Source of the DNA: an uncultured Subdoligranulum sp.
GTDB lineage: Bacteria > Bacillota > Clostridia > Oscillospirales > Ruminococcaceae
Length of the DNA: 64,000 nt
Assembly: GCA_900545545.1 (NCBI GenBank)
Contig: UQZO01000002.1
Location: forward strand, 1-64,000
Direction: 5' to 3'
This document shows, piece after piece, positions 6,205-15,645 of the stretch. Position numbers and translations under genes: made by a program. The notes under the pieces were generated by a model that did not search any database, was not told the origin of the DNA, and worked only from the letters and a program-made list of their open reading frames with translations. Each line of letters begins with the position of its first letter. Position 1 is the first letter of the stretch.

Positions 6205-8055
6205 TCAATAAATGGAGAAGTAGCCCACGTGTTCCGGGGCATTATCCTCCACCAGCACGGTGAATCCGCCGGGATTGACCTCGGCACATTTGCCGAAGGC
6301 GTTTTCGGCCAGCAGATGCGGGCCGCGGTTGAGGATGATCTCCGCCGTCTGGGTCTTGCCGATACGGCGGTAGTGCAGCACATCGCCCTCCGCCCGCATG
6401 ATCTCCAGCCGGCCGCCGTCAAAGGCATCGCAGGTCTTGCGCAGCCGGGCCAGGTTTTTCATGGGGCCGCGCAGCCGTTCTTCGGTGGAATTCCAATCGA
6501 AGAACGCGCGGTTGAAGGGGTCACGATACCCCTGCATGCCGATCTCATCGCCATAGTAGATACAGGGCACGCCGGGCAGCGTAAAGATCATGGCATAACC
6601 CAGCAGCAGCTTGTGCAGCCCCTCCTCCACCTTATAAGCTGGGATACGGCGGCCGCTTTGCCAGTACCGGTCCCGGCCATTGGCGGGTTCCCCGGCGATG
6701 GCCGTCAGAGCGCGCTCGGTGTCGTGGGTGGAAAGGAAGTTCATCAGGCAGTTCAGCGCCGGTTCCGGATAGTTTTCGCAGATGCTCAGGATCTGCTCAC
6801 TGACCGCCGAAACATCAGCACCGCGGATATAGTCCAGCACGGCGTTGCGGAAGGGATAGTTCATGACACTGTCCAGCCCCTTGCCCCGCAGGTAGGTGCG
6901 GCGCTCACCGAAAGCCTCCTTGGTGGTGGCATCCTCCCACACTTCCCCGATGAGCAGCTTGTCCTCGCCATGGGATTTGACGGCCTGACGAATCTTTTCA
7001 ATGAAAGAATCCGGCAGTTCGTCGGCCACATCCAGCCGGAAGCCGGAAGCGCCCAGGTTCAGCCAGGTGTCGATGACGCCGCCCTTGCCGCAGACGAACT
7101 CCTCGTAGGAGGGGGAATCCTCCTGCACTTCAGGCAGCGTTTCAAAGCCCCACCAGCAGCGGTAGCCGCTGGGATAGCCGGAGTCGAAATCGTACCAGCT
7201 GCGGTACGGCGAGTGGCGGTCACGGTAGGCGCCACCGGGGCCGTAGCGGCCTTCCCGGTTGAAGTAGACGGAATCCGAACCGGTATGGCTGAAAACGCCA
7301 TCCAGAATGATGCGGATGCCTTCCTTTTTGGCGGCGGCGCACAGGGCCGCGAAATCCTCATTGGTGCCCAGCAGCGGGTCCGCTTTCAGGTAGTTGGCCG
7401 TGTTGTAGCGGTGGTTGGCATGGGCCTCGAAGATCGGGTTGAGATAGATGCAGGTCACACCGAGATCTCGCAGATACGGCAGTTTTTGCTGGATGCCCGC
7501 AAAGTCACCGCCGTAGTAATCCATATTCAGATACCCGTCGTCCTGCTCGGTAGGCCAGAAGTACGGTTCCCCCGTTTTGTCGGCGCGGTAGATGCGGTCG
7601 GCAAAGGGCATGGGCTTGTTGGGCACACCCTCACAGAAGCGGTCGGGGAAGATCTGGTACATGGTACCGTTGCGGAACCAGTCCGGCGTGGTGAAGCCCG
7701 GCTCATAGGCCGTCAGCTGCCAGCTGGCACCACCGGTCCAGCTGAGAACCCCTTCCCCGCCGTTGCCGCGGTAAATTTTGCGAAAATCGGTGTAGAGATC
7801 GAAGTAGTAAAAATAGAGTCCCGGTGTGGTGGGCGCGATGGTAAAGGTAAAATGGTTGACCTGCGGCGTCTGCCCGTCAAAATTCATGCGGTAGTGGACC
7901 GGATCTTCCTTATCCTTGGTCAGGACCAGGTGCGGATCCACATACCCCAGGTGCTCGGGCACCGTCAGGTGAAAGGTTACTTCCTGCCCGGCCACAATGG
8001 CGCCGAAGGGCGTCTTGCAGGCAGGGTCAAAACTGTTGTAATAGGTATGCGGCAT
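6205..8055 (-). CDS. Glycoside hydrolase family 13 (neopullulanase/cyclomaltodextrinase-like)
   Basis: 616 residues, no signal peptide, so cytoplasmic. An N-terminal immunoglobulin-like domain (about 1-120) precedes the TIM barrel, which opens with GTMYQIFPDRF. The four GH13 regions are visible: DGVFSHTG, GFRLDVADELPD (nucleophile Asp), LIGEVWEDA (acid/base Glu) and FLSTHDTERA. It should hydrolyse alpha-1,4 (and perhaps alpha-1,6) links in maltodextrins. ATG at 8055 after a GGGGGGG run; an upstream extension runs into the phosphorylase terminator. It lies downstream of glycogen phosphorylase in the same direction, a maltodextrin or glycogen breakdown pair. Confidence 0.9.
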   Translation of the reverse strand: MPHTYYNSFDPACKTPFGAIVAGQEVTFHLTVPEHLGYVDPHLVLTKDKEDPVHYRMNFDGQTPQVNHFTFTIAPTTPGLYFYYFDLYTDFRKIYRGNGGEGVLSWTGGASWQLTAYEPGFTTPDWFRNGTMYQIFPDRFCEGVPNKPMPFADRIYRADKTGEPYFWPTEQDDGYLNMDYYGGDFAGIQQKLPYLRDLGVTCIYLNPIFEAHANHRYNTANYLKADPLLGTNEDFAALCAAAKKEGIRIILDGVFSHTGSDSVYFNREGRYGPGGAYRDRHSPYRSWYDFDSGYPSGYRCWWGFETLPEVQEDSPSYEEFVCGKGGVIDTWLNLGASGFRLDVADELPDSFIEKIRQAVKSHGEDKLLIGEVWEDATTKEAFGERRTYLRGKGLDSVMNYPFRNAVLDYIRGADVSAVSEQILSICENYPEPALNCLMNFLSTHDTERALTAIAGEPANGRDRYWQSGRRIPAYKVEEGLHKLLLGYAMIFTLPGVPCIYYGDEIGMQGYRDPFNRAFFDWNSTEERLRGPMKNLARLRKTCDAFDGGRLEIMRAEGDVLHYRRIGKTQTAEIILNRGPHLLAENAFGKCAEVNPGGFTVLVEDNAPEHVGYFSIY

Positions 8056-8084
8056 AGACAGCCCCCCCGTGTTCAGAGTAAAAA

Positions 8085-8110
8085 CTGCCGCGGTCTTACG
8101 GCCGCGGCAG
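8085..8110 (-). terminator. Terminator of the phosphorylase gene
   Basis: 9-bp GC-rich stem CTGCCGCGG/CCGCGGCAG with an 8-base loop and TTTTT after it on the minus strand. The GH13 start lies only 30 bases further, so GH13 depends on read-through or on a weak promoter inside this region. Confidence 0.7.
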
Positions 8111-8128
8111 CAAAATGACACAGGGAAA

Positions 8129-10531
8129 TTATTTGACCGGCGCGGCACCCCAGATGTCACGCGCATAGTCCATGATGGAACGGTCGGCGCTGAAGATACC
8201 GGCGTTGGCGATATTCATCAGGCTCATGTGGTTCCACTTCTTCTTGTCCTTGTACAGCTGCTGGACCGTATGCTGGGCACGGCGATAATCCTTGAAGTCT
8301 GCCATGACCATATACGGGTCGGAGTTGCGCAGGTTGTTGGTGACCTCGCTGAAGTTCTCTCCATTCCAGCCCTTCTCGAGCATATCGAGGACCTGCATCG
8401 CAGTGTTGTCGCCCGAGATGAAGGCAGAGGGATGATAGCCCATGCCCTTGAGGGCGTTGACCTCGGGCGTGAGCATACCAAAGATGATCTCGTTGTCGTG
8501 GCCGGCGGCGTCGGCAATCTCGACGTTGGCGCCGTCCAGCGTGCCGAGGGTGATGGCGCCGTTGAGCATGAACTTCATGTTGCCGGTGCCGGAAGCCTCG
8601 GTGCCGGCCAGAGAAATCTGCTCAGAAACTTCGGAGGCGGGCATCAGACGCTCGGACAGGGTGACGCAGTAGTCTTCCAGGTAGACAACACGCAGCTTCT
8701 CGCGCACGGCGGGATCTTCGTCGATCAGCTTGCCCAGTTTGCAGATCATACGGATCATCTGCTTGGCCATATAGTAGCCGGGCGCAGCCTTGGCGCCGAA
8801 GATGTAGGTCTTGGGCGTGAACTCCGCGTTGGGGTTGTTCTTCAGGTACAGGTACTCGGCAGCGATGTTCAGCGCATTCAGGTGCTGGCGCTTGTACTCG
8901 TGCATACGCTTGACCTGGCAGTCAAAGATGGAGTTAGGATCGATGACCTGGCCGGTAGACTTCTGCAGGTAGTTGGCAAAGAGGACCTTGTTCTCGTGCT
9001 TGACCTGGGCCAGTTTTTCCAGCACAGAGGCATCGTCGGAGAACTTCTCGAACTTCTTCAGCTCGGAAGCATCGGTCTTGAAGCCGTCGCCGATGGTCTC
9101 TTCCAGCAGGTTGGTCAGGCCGGGGTTAGACGCCAGCAGCCAGCGGCGGTAAGCGATGCCGTTGGTGACGTTCTTGAACGCCTTGGGCTTGAACAGGTAG
9201 TAGTCGTGGAAGACACTGTCCTTGATGATCTCGCTGTGCAGCTTGGAAACGCCGTTGATGGCATGGCAGACATAGGCGCAGATGTTCGCGGTGCGAACCT
9301 GGTTGTCGCCCAGGATGGCCATGTAGTTGATCTTGCCGTAGTCACCGGGGAAGGCCTTCTCCAGCTCAATGCGGCAGCGGCGGTCCAGCTCGCAGACGAT
9401 CTGCCAGATACGGGGCAGCGTGCTGCGGAAGATGTCGGCGTTCCACTTCTCCAGCGCCTCGCTCATGACGGTGTGGTTGGTGTACGCAAAGACCTTGCGG
9501 CAGATATCGAAGGCGGTATCCCAGTCGTAGCTGCACTCGTCCAGCAGGATACGCATCATTTCGGGGATGGCCACGGTGGGATGGGTATCGTTCAGCTGGA
9601 TGGCAACCTTATCCGGCAGGTTATCCAGGGTGCCGTACTGGTTCAGGTGGTTCTGCAGGATGTCGGCGATGGACGCAGCAGAGAAGAAATACTGCTGGCG
9701 CAGACGCAGGATCTTGCCTTCGGTGTGGTTATCGTTGGGGTAGAGGATCTTGGAGATCAGCTCCGCAGAAGCAGACTGGCTGATGGCCGTGTTGTAGTTG
9801 CCGGCGTTGAAGCTGCTCATATCGAAGCTGGGCGCCTTGGCCTGCCACAGACGCAGCTTGGAAACGCCCTGGCTGCCGTAACCGGCCACATACATATCGT
9901 TGGGCACGGCGATGACGGAGTTGTAGTTTTCGTACTTGACGTGATGGAAGCCGCCCTCCCAGGTCTCGATGGCCTGGCCGTCGAAGCGGATCTCCTGGGC
10001 CTGGTCGGGGTGGGACTTGATCCACACCTGACCGCCGGGCAGCCAGTTGTCAGCCGTTTCCTGCTGCCAGCCGTCCACGATCTTCTGCTTGAAGATGCCG
10101 TACTCGTAGAGGATGGAGTAACCGGTGCCGGGGATGCAGTCGGTGGCCATGCCGTCCAGGTAGCAGGCCGCCAGACGGCCCAGACCACCATTGCCCAGGC
10201 CTGCATCGGGTTCCTGGTCATAGATGGTGTCGATCTTGATGTCGGCATCGGCCAGCACGCTCTCGGCCACCTCATTGAGGCCCAGGTTGAACAGGCTGGT
10301 GCGCAGGCTGCGGCCCATCAGGAACTCCATGCAGAGGTAGTACACCTGCTTTTTGCCCTCGCCCAGAACCTTGGACTGGAAACGTTTCTGGCGGTCAGAC
10401 ATGATCTGGCGGGTGATGGAAGCGAGGCAGCGGTAGATCTGATCGGCGGACGCAGTGTCCAACGTGACATTGCATTCGCTCATCAGAGTATCTTTGAGCA
10501 TCTTCTCAAATTCACGCTTCGTGTATTTCAA
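8129..10531 (-). CDS. glgP: Glycogen/alpha-glucan phosphorylase
   Basis: 800 residues, usual length for the family. It releases glucose-1-phosphate from glycogen, starch or maltodextrin using PLP. Visible signatures: GNGGLGRLAACYLD near residue 110, the substrate loop ALNDTHP-type stretch (AIQLNDTHPTVAIPEMMR), and the PLP-lysine region EASGTGNMKFMLNGA near 560. The start is TTG at 10531, with AAGGAGAG 7 bases before it; the in-frame ATG at 10594 has no ribosome site and lies close to the transcription start. A sigma-A promoter sits at 10615-10643. The GH13 gene follows. Confidence 0.93.
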   Translation of the reverse strand: MKYTKREFEKMLKDTLMSECNVTLDTASADQIYRCLASITRQIMSDRQKRFQSKVLGEGKKQVYYLCMEFLMGRSLRTSLFNLGLNEVAESVLADADIKIDTIYDQEPDAGLGNGGLGRLAACYLDGMATDCIPGTGYSILYEYGIFKQKIVDGWQQETADNWLPGGQVWIKSHPDQAQEIRFDGQAIETWEGGFHHVKYENYNSVIAVPNDMYVAGYGSQGVSKLRLWQAKAPSFDMSSFNAGNYNTAISQSASAELISKILYPNDNHTEGKILRLRQQYFFSAASIADILQNHLNQYGTLDNLPDKVAIQLNDTHPTVAIPEMMRILLDECSYDWDTAFDICRKVFAYTNHTVMSEALEKWNADIFRSTLPRIWQIVCELDRRCRIELEKAFPGDYGKINYMAILGDNQVRTANICAYVCHAINGVSKLHSEIIKDSVFHDYYLFKPKAFKNVTNGIAYRRWLLASNPGLTNLLEETIGDGFKTDASELKKFEKFSDDASVLEKLAQVKHENKVLFANYLQKSTGQVIDPNSIFDCQVKRMHEYKRQHLNALNIAAEYLYLKNNPNAEFTPKTYIFGAKAAPGYYMAKQMIRMICKLGKLIDEDPAVREKLRVVYLEDYCVTLSERLMPASEVSEQISLAGTEASGTGNMKFMLNGAITLGTLDGANVEIADAAGHDNEIIFGMLTPEVNALKGMGYHPSAFISGDNTAMQVLDMLEKGWNGENFSEVTNNLRNSDPYMVMADFKDYRRAQHTVQQLYKDKKKWNHMSLMNIANAGIFSADRSIMDYARDIWGAAPVK

Positions 10532-10614
10532 AATCGTTCTCTCCTTACTGTTTTGTTTTGGGATCACTGATTTTTTATAAAAGTTTAACGGCATCCAAAA
10601 TTGCCATATTATTG

Positions 10615-10643
10615 ATTATAGCCAGATTTGTACGTTTGCGCAA
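10615..10643 (-). promoter_or_regulatory. Promoter of glgP
   Basis: Minus strand TTGCGC (10643-10638), 17-base spacer, TATAAT (10620-10615). Confidence 0.65.
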
Positions 10644-10693
10644 GAGAATTTTGCCTCTTTGACAGGTTTTTTACACTTTTCCACAAAAAGGGC

Positions 10694-10722
10694 TTTTGCT
10701 GATTGACGTTTTGTATTATAAT
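10694..10722 (+). promoter_or_regulatory. Promoter of the zapA operon
   Basis: TTTTGC (10694-10699), 17-base spacer, TATAAT (10717-10722). It diverges from the glgP promoter. The -10 is perfect, the -35 weak. Confidence 0.5.
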
Positions 10723-10799
10723 ATTGGTAAGATTTTTCACACCTGCTCCCGGGAGCGGGGTTAAATTTTGAACATACAGCAGGAAGGAGCACAAATTTT

Positions 10800-11177
10800 A
10801 TGGGAATGGCTACCTCAAAAGTGCGGCTGAACATCTGCGGTTCCAGCTATGTGGTCAATACCAGTGAGAGTGAAGACTATATGCAGAACCTGGCCGACCG
10901 GCTGAATCTGGATATGAACGAACTGATGGCTTCCTCCAATTCCGTTTCCATCACCACCGCCGCCGTTATGACGGCCCTGAACTACCGTGATGAGCTGGAA
11001 AAGGCCAGCGGCAGCGCCGACAACATGCGCCGCCAGATCAAAGACTACCTCGAAGACGCTGCCAGCGCCAAGATGGCCGCCGAGGAAGTGCGCCGCGAAA
11101 ACGCCACGCTGAAGCGCCGCATCGATGAACTGGAGCGCCGTCTGCGCCGCTCCCAGAGCAGTCAGGAGATGCCGTGA
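10800..11177 (+). CDS. zapA: Cell division protein ZapA-like
   Basis: 125 residues. The N-terminal half (VRLNICGSSYVVNTSESEDYMQNLADRLNLDMNEL is the region, residues about 7-41) matches the ZapA fold; the C-terminal half is a long charged coiled coil (EEVRRENATLKRRIDELERRLRR region). ZapA bundles FtsZ filaments at midcell. AGGAAGGAGC lies 9 bases before the ATG; a second ATG two codons in is possible. The stop overlaps the start of the U32 gene by four bases, so translation is coupled. Confidence 0.8.
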   Translation: MGMATSKVRLNICGSSYVVNTSESEDYMQNLADRLNLDMNELMASSNSVSITTAAVMTALNYRDELEKASGSADNMRRQIKDYLEDAASAKMAAEEVRRENATLKRRIDELERRLRRSQSSQEMP

Positions 11178-13252
11178 GCCGCCCGCTGGAGATTCTGGCC
11201 CCGGCGGGAAACCGTGAAATGCTTGGCGCCGCTGTTTTCAGCGGCGCTGATGCTGTTTATCTGGGGCTTACCGGCTTTAATGCCCGCCGCAGCGCGGGCA
11301 ACTTTACACCCGACGAACTGCGGGAGGCGGTTTCTTTCTGCCATGCCCGGGGCGTGCGGGTGCATGTAACCCTCAACACCCTGGTCTATGCCCGGGAACT
11401 GGATGGTCTGGCCGATGCCGTGCGTGCCGTGGCGGACGCCGGGGCCGATGCTGTCATCGCCGATGACCTGGCCACCGCCCGGCTGGTAAAACAGATTGCC
11501 CCCACGCTGCATCTGCACGGTTCCACCCAGATGAGCGTACACACCCCTGCCGGTGCCCAGGAACTAGCAGCCCTGGGGTATGACCGGGTCATTCTGGCGC
11601 GGGAACTTTCGCTGGAAGAGATCCGGGCCATCTGTGCTGCCAGCCCCATCGAGTGCGAGGTGTTCATCCATGGTGCCCTCTGCATGAGCGTCAGCGGCCA
11701 GTGCATGATGAGCGCGTTCCTGGGCGGGCGCAGCGGCAACCGCGGCGCCTGTGCGGGCCCCTGCCGCCTGCCCTTTGACGCTTCCGAGGGGCTTGCCCCG
11801 GGCAAGCCGGGCCAGGCCTGCCACCTGAGCCTGAAAGACATGGACCACATCCCCCACCTGCGGGAACTGATGGACGCCGGTGTGGCCAGCGTCAAGATCG
11901 AAGGCCGCCTGCGCACGCCGGAGTATGCCGCCGCCAGTGTGGCTGCCTGCCGTGCCATGCGGGAGGGGCAGCCCTACGACGAAGCACTGGTGCGGGATAT
12001 CTTCTCCCGTTCCGGCTTTACCGACGGCTATCTGACCGGGCGCAACGACGGCAAGATGTTCGGTGTGCGCACCGAGGCCGATGCCGCCGCCACCCGGGCG
12101 GCCACGCCCAAGGCCCGGGAACTGTTCCGGCGGGAATTGCAGCGCATTCCCGTGGAATTTACCGTGACCCGCGAGGAAGAGGGCGTCAAGCTGGCCGTGA
12201 CCGACCACGACGGCCACAAAGCCGTGGTTTACAGCGAGGAAGTGCCCCAGCCTGCCCAGAAAGACCAAACCCCTGCCATTGAGCGCGCCCTGGGCAAGAC
12301 CGGCGGCACGCCGTTCCTCTGCGAGAAAGTTACTATGACGGGTACGCCGGGCTTTTTGCCAGGCAGCGTCTGGAACGAGCTGCGCCGGGAAGCCCTGGAA
12401 ACGCTGCTGGAAAAGCGTTCCATCGTAACGTCCCACGCTGTGCAGCCCTATCTGCCGCCCCGGTTTGCCGCCCATCCTGTGGGCAGCGTACCTGCGCTGG
12501 CCGCCCGGTTTTCCACTGTGGACCAGTGTCCGGCGGAGTTTGCGGATTCGCTGCAGTGGCTGGTCTTCCCCATCGCCGAGGCCCAAAAAGTACCCGCCGA
12601 CTGGCGTGGCAAAACCCTGCTGGAACTGCCGCGGGTGATGTTCGGCAAGCTGGAAGCCCAGACCGCCGAGCGCCTGCACGCTTTGCAGGATGCGGGTTTT
12701 GCCGGTGCGGTGGCGAATAACGCCGCCCATCTGCTGCTGGCCAAAGAGTGGCCGCTCTACGGCGGTCTGGGGCTGAACATCACCAATCCCCTGTCTGCCC
12801 ACCGCTATGCGGAACTGGGACTGGAGGGGATGCTGGTACACCCCGAAACGGCAGTGAACGCCATGCAGGCGGTAGCCCCCATGCGGGACGGCAAAGCCCT
12901 GCCCACCGCTGCCCTCTGCTACGGCCATATTCCGCTGATGCTGACCCGGGCCTGCCCGCTGCGCAACGTGCACAGCTGTGCCCAATGCCCGGGCAGCGGC
13001 ACGCTGCGGGACCGCAAGGGCCGGGATTTCACCGTGACCTGTTCGGCCCTCGGCGGGGCAGGCATCCGCACGGTGTTCAACCCTGTGCCCCTGTATATGG
13101 GCGACCGCCTGACCGAACTGCCGGTGGATGTGGCGGTAGCCGCCTTCACCACCGAGGCCCCCGCCCTCGTGGCCCAGATTTTGGCAGCGCTGGCGGCCGG
13201 TCAGCCGTTTGACAGCGAGTTTACCCGTGGGCTATACTATACCAACAACTGA
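11174..13252 (+). CDS. U32 family peptidase, RNA-hydroxylation type (RlhA/TrhP-like)
   Basis: 692 residues. The U32 domain starts at once (LEILAPAGNREMLGAAVFSG) and contains the hallmark EVFIHGALCMSVSGQC and GNRGACAGPCRLPF, whose cysteines are thought to hold an iron-sulfur cluster. A middle DUF3656-like region and a C-terminal TIM-barrel half with CPLRNVHSCAQCPG follow. Named peptidases, U32 proteins of this shape (RlhA, TrhP) act in prephenate-dependent hydroxylation of rRNA or tRNA. The GTG start overlaps the zapA stop (GTGA). Which RNA it modifies cannot be told. Confidence 0.85.
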   Translation: MSRPLEILAPAGNREMLGAAVFSGADAVYLGLTGFNARRSAGNFTPDELREAVSFCHARGVRVHVTLNTLVYARELDGLADAVRAVADAGADAVIADDLATARLVKQIAPTLHLHGSTQMSVHTPAGAQELAALGYDRVILARELSLEEIRAICAASPIECEVFIHGALCMSVSGQCMMSAFLGGRSGNRGACAGPCRLPFDASEGLAPGKPGQACHLSLKDMDHIPHLRELMDAGVASVKIEGRLRTPEYAAASVAACRAMREGQPYDEALVRDIFSRSGFTDGYLTGRNDGKMFGVRTEADAAATRAATPKARELFRRELQRIPVEFTVTREEEGVKLAVTDHDGHKAVVYSEEVPQPAQKDQTPAIERALGKTGGTPFLCEKVTMTGTPGFLPGSVWNELRREALETLLEKRSIVTSHAVQPYLPPRFAAHPVGSVPALAARFSTVDQCPAEFADSLQWLVFPIAEAQKVPADWRGKTLLELPRVMFGKLEAQTAERLHALQDAGFAGAVANNAAHLLLAKEWPLYGGLGLNITNPLSAHRYAELGLEGMLVHPETAVNAMQAVAPMRDGKALPTAALCYGHIPLMLTRACPLRNVHSCAQCPGSGTLRDRKGRDFTVTCSALGGAGIRTVFNPVPLYMGDRLTELPVDVAVAAFTTEAPALVAQILAALAAGQPFDSEFTRGLYYTNN

Positions 13253-13267
13253 GAGGTTTTTATCTTT

Positions 13268-13714
13268 ATGCAAATGACTGTTTCCTGCAAAAAGCTGGAC
13301 CCCCGTGCCAAGCTGCCCGTGTATGCCACCCCAGGCGCCGCGGCCGCCGACCTGTGCGCCCTGGTGGATGAACCGCTGACCGTTGCGCCCATGCAGCGTA
13401 TACTGGTCCCCACCGGCCTGGCCATTGAGCTGTCGGGTGCCGAATGTGTGGCGCTGGTATACGCCCGCAGCGGGCTTTCCATCAAACACGGCCTGTGCAT
13501 GGCCAACGGTGTGGGCGTCATCGACAGTGACTACCGCGGCGAGCTGCGGGTGCCGATGATCAACCTCGGCACCGAGGCTTACACCATCCAGCCCGGGGAG
13601 CGCATTGCCCAGCTTTGCATTGCACCGGTGTGGCAGGCCGCCTTTGTGCAGGCGGAAACGCTGAGCGAAACCGACCGCGGTGCGGGCGGTTTCGGTTCCA
13701 CCGGGACGGTCTGA
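13268..13714 (+). CDS. dut: dUTP diphosphatase
   Basis: 148 residues, trimeric dUTPase size. Motifs: PGAAAADLCA (motif 1), YARSGLSIKHG (motif 2), NGVGVIDSDYRGE (motif 3), PGERIAQL (motif 4) and the C-terminal RGAGGFGSTG arm that closes over the nucleotide. It hydrolyses dUTP to dUMP and keeps uracil out of DNA. It lies 15 bases after the U32 gene, with GAGAGG upstream, in the same operon. Confidence 0.96.
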   Translation: MQMTVSCKKLDPRAKLPVYATPGAAAADLCALVDEPLTVAPMQRILVPTGLAIELSGAECVALVYARSGLSIKHGLCMANGVGVIDSDYRGELRVPMINLGTEAYTIQPGERIAQLCIAPVWQAAFVQAETLSETDRGAGGFGSTGTV

Positions 13715-13808
13715 GGACAAGCAGTTTCCAAAATTTTCCAGTCTCGTGCCGGTGTGGCAGATTTCGACGCCGGTGCGCCACTATAATCGAACACGAAAGG
13801 ACTCCGCT

Positions 13809-14363
13809 ATGGCTTTGATCCTGGCATCCGGCAGCCCGCGGCGCCGCGAGCTGATGGCACTGATCACGCCGGATTATACCGTCATTACCAGCGACGTGGA
13901 CGAAAGCAAGATCGCCGCCGATACCCCCGCCCACCTGGCCCAGGCCCTGGCCACCGCCAAGGCCCGCGCTGTGGCCGCCACCCACCCCGAAGACACCGTA
14001 TGCGGGTTTGACACGGTGGTGGAATGCAACGGCGAGGTGTTCGGCAAACCCCGCGACGAGGCCGACGCCCTGCGGATGCTGCGCGCGCTTTCGGGCTGCA
14101 CCCACAAGGTACATACCGGCGTGTGCATCTGCCGCGGCAAACGGGCCGCCGCCACGGTGGAAACGACGCGGGTACAGTTTTCGACCATCGACGAAGACGA
14201 TTTGCTGGCTTACGTGCGTACGCCGGAACCCTATGACAAAGCCGGAGCCTACGCCATCCAGGGCCATGCGGCGCTGTGGTGCGCGGGTATTGCGGGGTGC
14301 TACTACAATATCATGGGGCTGCCGGTGCACCGGGCGGCGCAGTTGCTGCGCGAATTTCGCTGA
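13809..14363 (+). CDS. maf: Maf family nucleotide pyrophosphatase
   Basis: 184 residues. Starts LILASGSPRRRELM, the Maf signature with the nucleotide-binding Ser-Pro-Arg-Arg; later DTVVECNGEVFGKPRDEADA and a C-terminal GAYAIQGHAALW. Maf hydrolyses non-canonical nucleotides (dTTP/UTP pyrophosphatase type) and is linked to septum inhibition. ATG at 13809 after GAAAGGA. The 94-base gap after dut carries a TATAAT (13781-13786) without a clear -35, perhaps a secondary promoter. Confidence 0.93.
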   Translation: MALILASGSPRRRELMALITPDYTVITSDVDESKIAADTPAHLAQALATAKARAVAATHPEDTVCGFDTVVECNGEVFGKPRDEADALRMLRALSGCTHKVHTGVCICRGKRAAATVETTRVQFSTIDEDDLLAYVRTPEPYDKAGAYAIQGHAALWCAGIAGCYYNIMGLPVHRAAQLLREFR

Positions 14364-14402
14364 GGAGTACCCCTGCGCAGCCCCCAAGTGAGGGAGCTGT
14401 GC

Positions 14403-15473
14403 ATGAGCTGGATCGGAAATTTTTTCAAAGGTTTATTCGGGAGAATACGCGCTATGTTTACCAAAGACATTGGCATTGATTTAGGCACCGCGAACACGCT
14501 GGTGTACATGAAAGGCCGCGGCATCATCATGCGGGAGCCCAGCGTTGTGGCGGTGGCCCCCCGCAGCGACGAACTTCGGGTACGCAGCGTGGGGCACGAG
14601 GCCAAGGCCGTCATCGGCCGGGCACCGGGTTCTATCGTGGCCGTGCGGCCGCTGAAAGACGGCGTCATTGCAGATTTTGACATCACCGCCGCCATGCTGC
14701 AAAGCTTTATCCGCCAGGCCTGCGGCAACAGCATTTTTGCCCGTCCGCGGGTGGTCATCTGTGTGCCTTCCGGCGTTACCGAAGTGGAACGCCGCGCCGT
14801 GCGCCAGGCAGCCGCCAAGGCCGGTGCCCGCCAGGTCACCGTGATTGAGGAGCCCATGGCCGCCGCCATCGGCGCCGGGCTGCCCACCACCGAAGCCGTG
14901 GGCAGCATGATCGTGGATATCGGCGGCGGCACGGCGGAAGTGGCGGTCATCAGCCTTTCGGGCATTGTGGCCAGCCACAGCGTACGCTGCGCCGGTGACA
15001 CCCTGGACCAGAGCATCATCGCCTTCATCAAACGCAAATACAACCTGCTGGTGGGCGAACGCACCGCCGAGCAGATCAAGATCGAGATTGGTTCCGCCTG
15101 CCCCCAGGACCCTGAAACCAGCATGGAGATCAAGGGCCGCAACCTGGTGGACGGCCTGCCCAAGGATATTCTGATCCGCTCCGAGGAAGTGCGGGAGGCC
15201 ATGAGCGAGAGCCTGCTGCGCATTGTGGATGCCATCAAGGATACCCTGGAACGCACCCCGCCGGAACTTTCCAGCGACATCATCGACCGGGGCATCATGC
15301 TTTCGGGCGGCGGCGCGCTGCTGCGGGGACTGGACACCCTGATCCAGAACGAGACCGGCATCACCGTGCATGTGGCCGAAAGCCCGCTGGACTGTGTAGC
15401 CCTGGGTGCAGGTGCCGTGCTGGATAACCCGGACCTGGCCGGCAAGCGCAAGGAAGAACTCAGCTACTTGTAA
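14403..15473 (+). CDS. mreB: MreB/Mbl rod-shape actin homologue
   Basis: 356 residues. Actin-fold phosphate loops DIGIDLGTANTLV near residue 20 and VDIGGGTAEVAVI near 165, plus LSGGGALLRGLD near 300. MreB filaments under the membrane steer wall synthesis. The N-terminus MSWIGNFFKGLFGRIRAMF precedes the usual start and forms an amphipathic helix, like the membrane-binding helix of E. coli MreB. ATG at 14403 has AGGGAG upstream; a later ATG at 14454 would delete that helix. Last gene of the zapA operon, followed by a strong terminator. mreC and mreD are not adjacent. Confidence 0.92.
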   Translation: MSWIGNFFKGLFGRIRAMFTKDIGIDLGTANTLVYMKGRGIIMREPSVVAVAPRSDELRVRSVGHEAKAVIGRAPGSIVAVRPLKDGVIADFDITAAMLQSFIRQACGNSIFARPRVVICVPSGVTEVERRAVRQAAAKAGARQVTVIEEPMAAAIGAGLPTTEAVGSMIVDIGGGTAEVAVISLSGIVASHSVRCAGDTLDQSIIAFIKRKYNLLVGERTAEQIKIEIGSACPQDPETSMEIKGRNLVDGLPKDILIRSEEVREAMSESLLRIVDAIKDTLERTPPELSSDIIDRGIMLSGGGALLRGLDTLIQNETGITVHVAESPLDCVALGAGAVLDNPDLAGKRKEELSYL

Positions 15474-15492
15474 AATCCTACCGTATTATAAG

Positions 15493-15521
15493 AAGGACGC
15501 AGCTGCACAGGCTGCGTCCTT
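15493..15521 (+). terminator. Terminator of the zapA-mreB operon
   Basis: Perfect 11-bp stem AAGGACGCAGC with a 7-base loop, followed by TTTCCTTTTC. Confidence 0.85.
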
Positions 15522-15553
15522 TTCCTTTTCGGGGCGAAAAATCAGGTTTTCTC

Positions 15554-15582
15554 TTGCCGTAAAAGGGCAAACGCAGTATAAT
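15554..15582 (+). promoter_or_regulatory. Promoter of the nonulosonate operon
   Basis: TTGCCG (15554-15559), 17-base spacer, TATAAT (15577-15582), giving a leader of about 55 bases before the first gene. Confidence 0.7.
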
Positions 15583-15645
15583 GACAATGTATATTTGTAA
15601 GTATAGGCCGTTTTGGTACGGTTACTATAAATGGAGGCAGTCTGT

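Noticed and set aside
8069..10570. Open frame of 833 codons antisense to glgP
   Set aside because: Mirror of the phosphorylase coding bias; no domain and no start signal.
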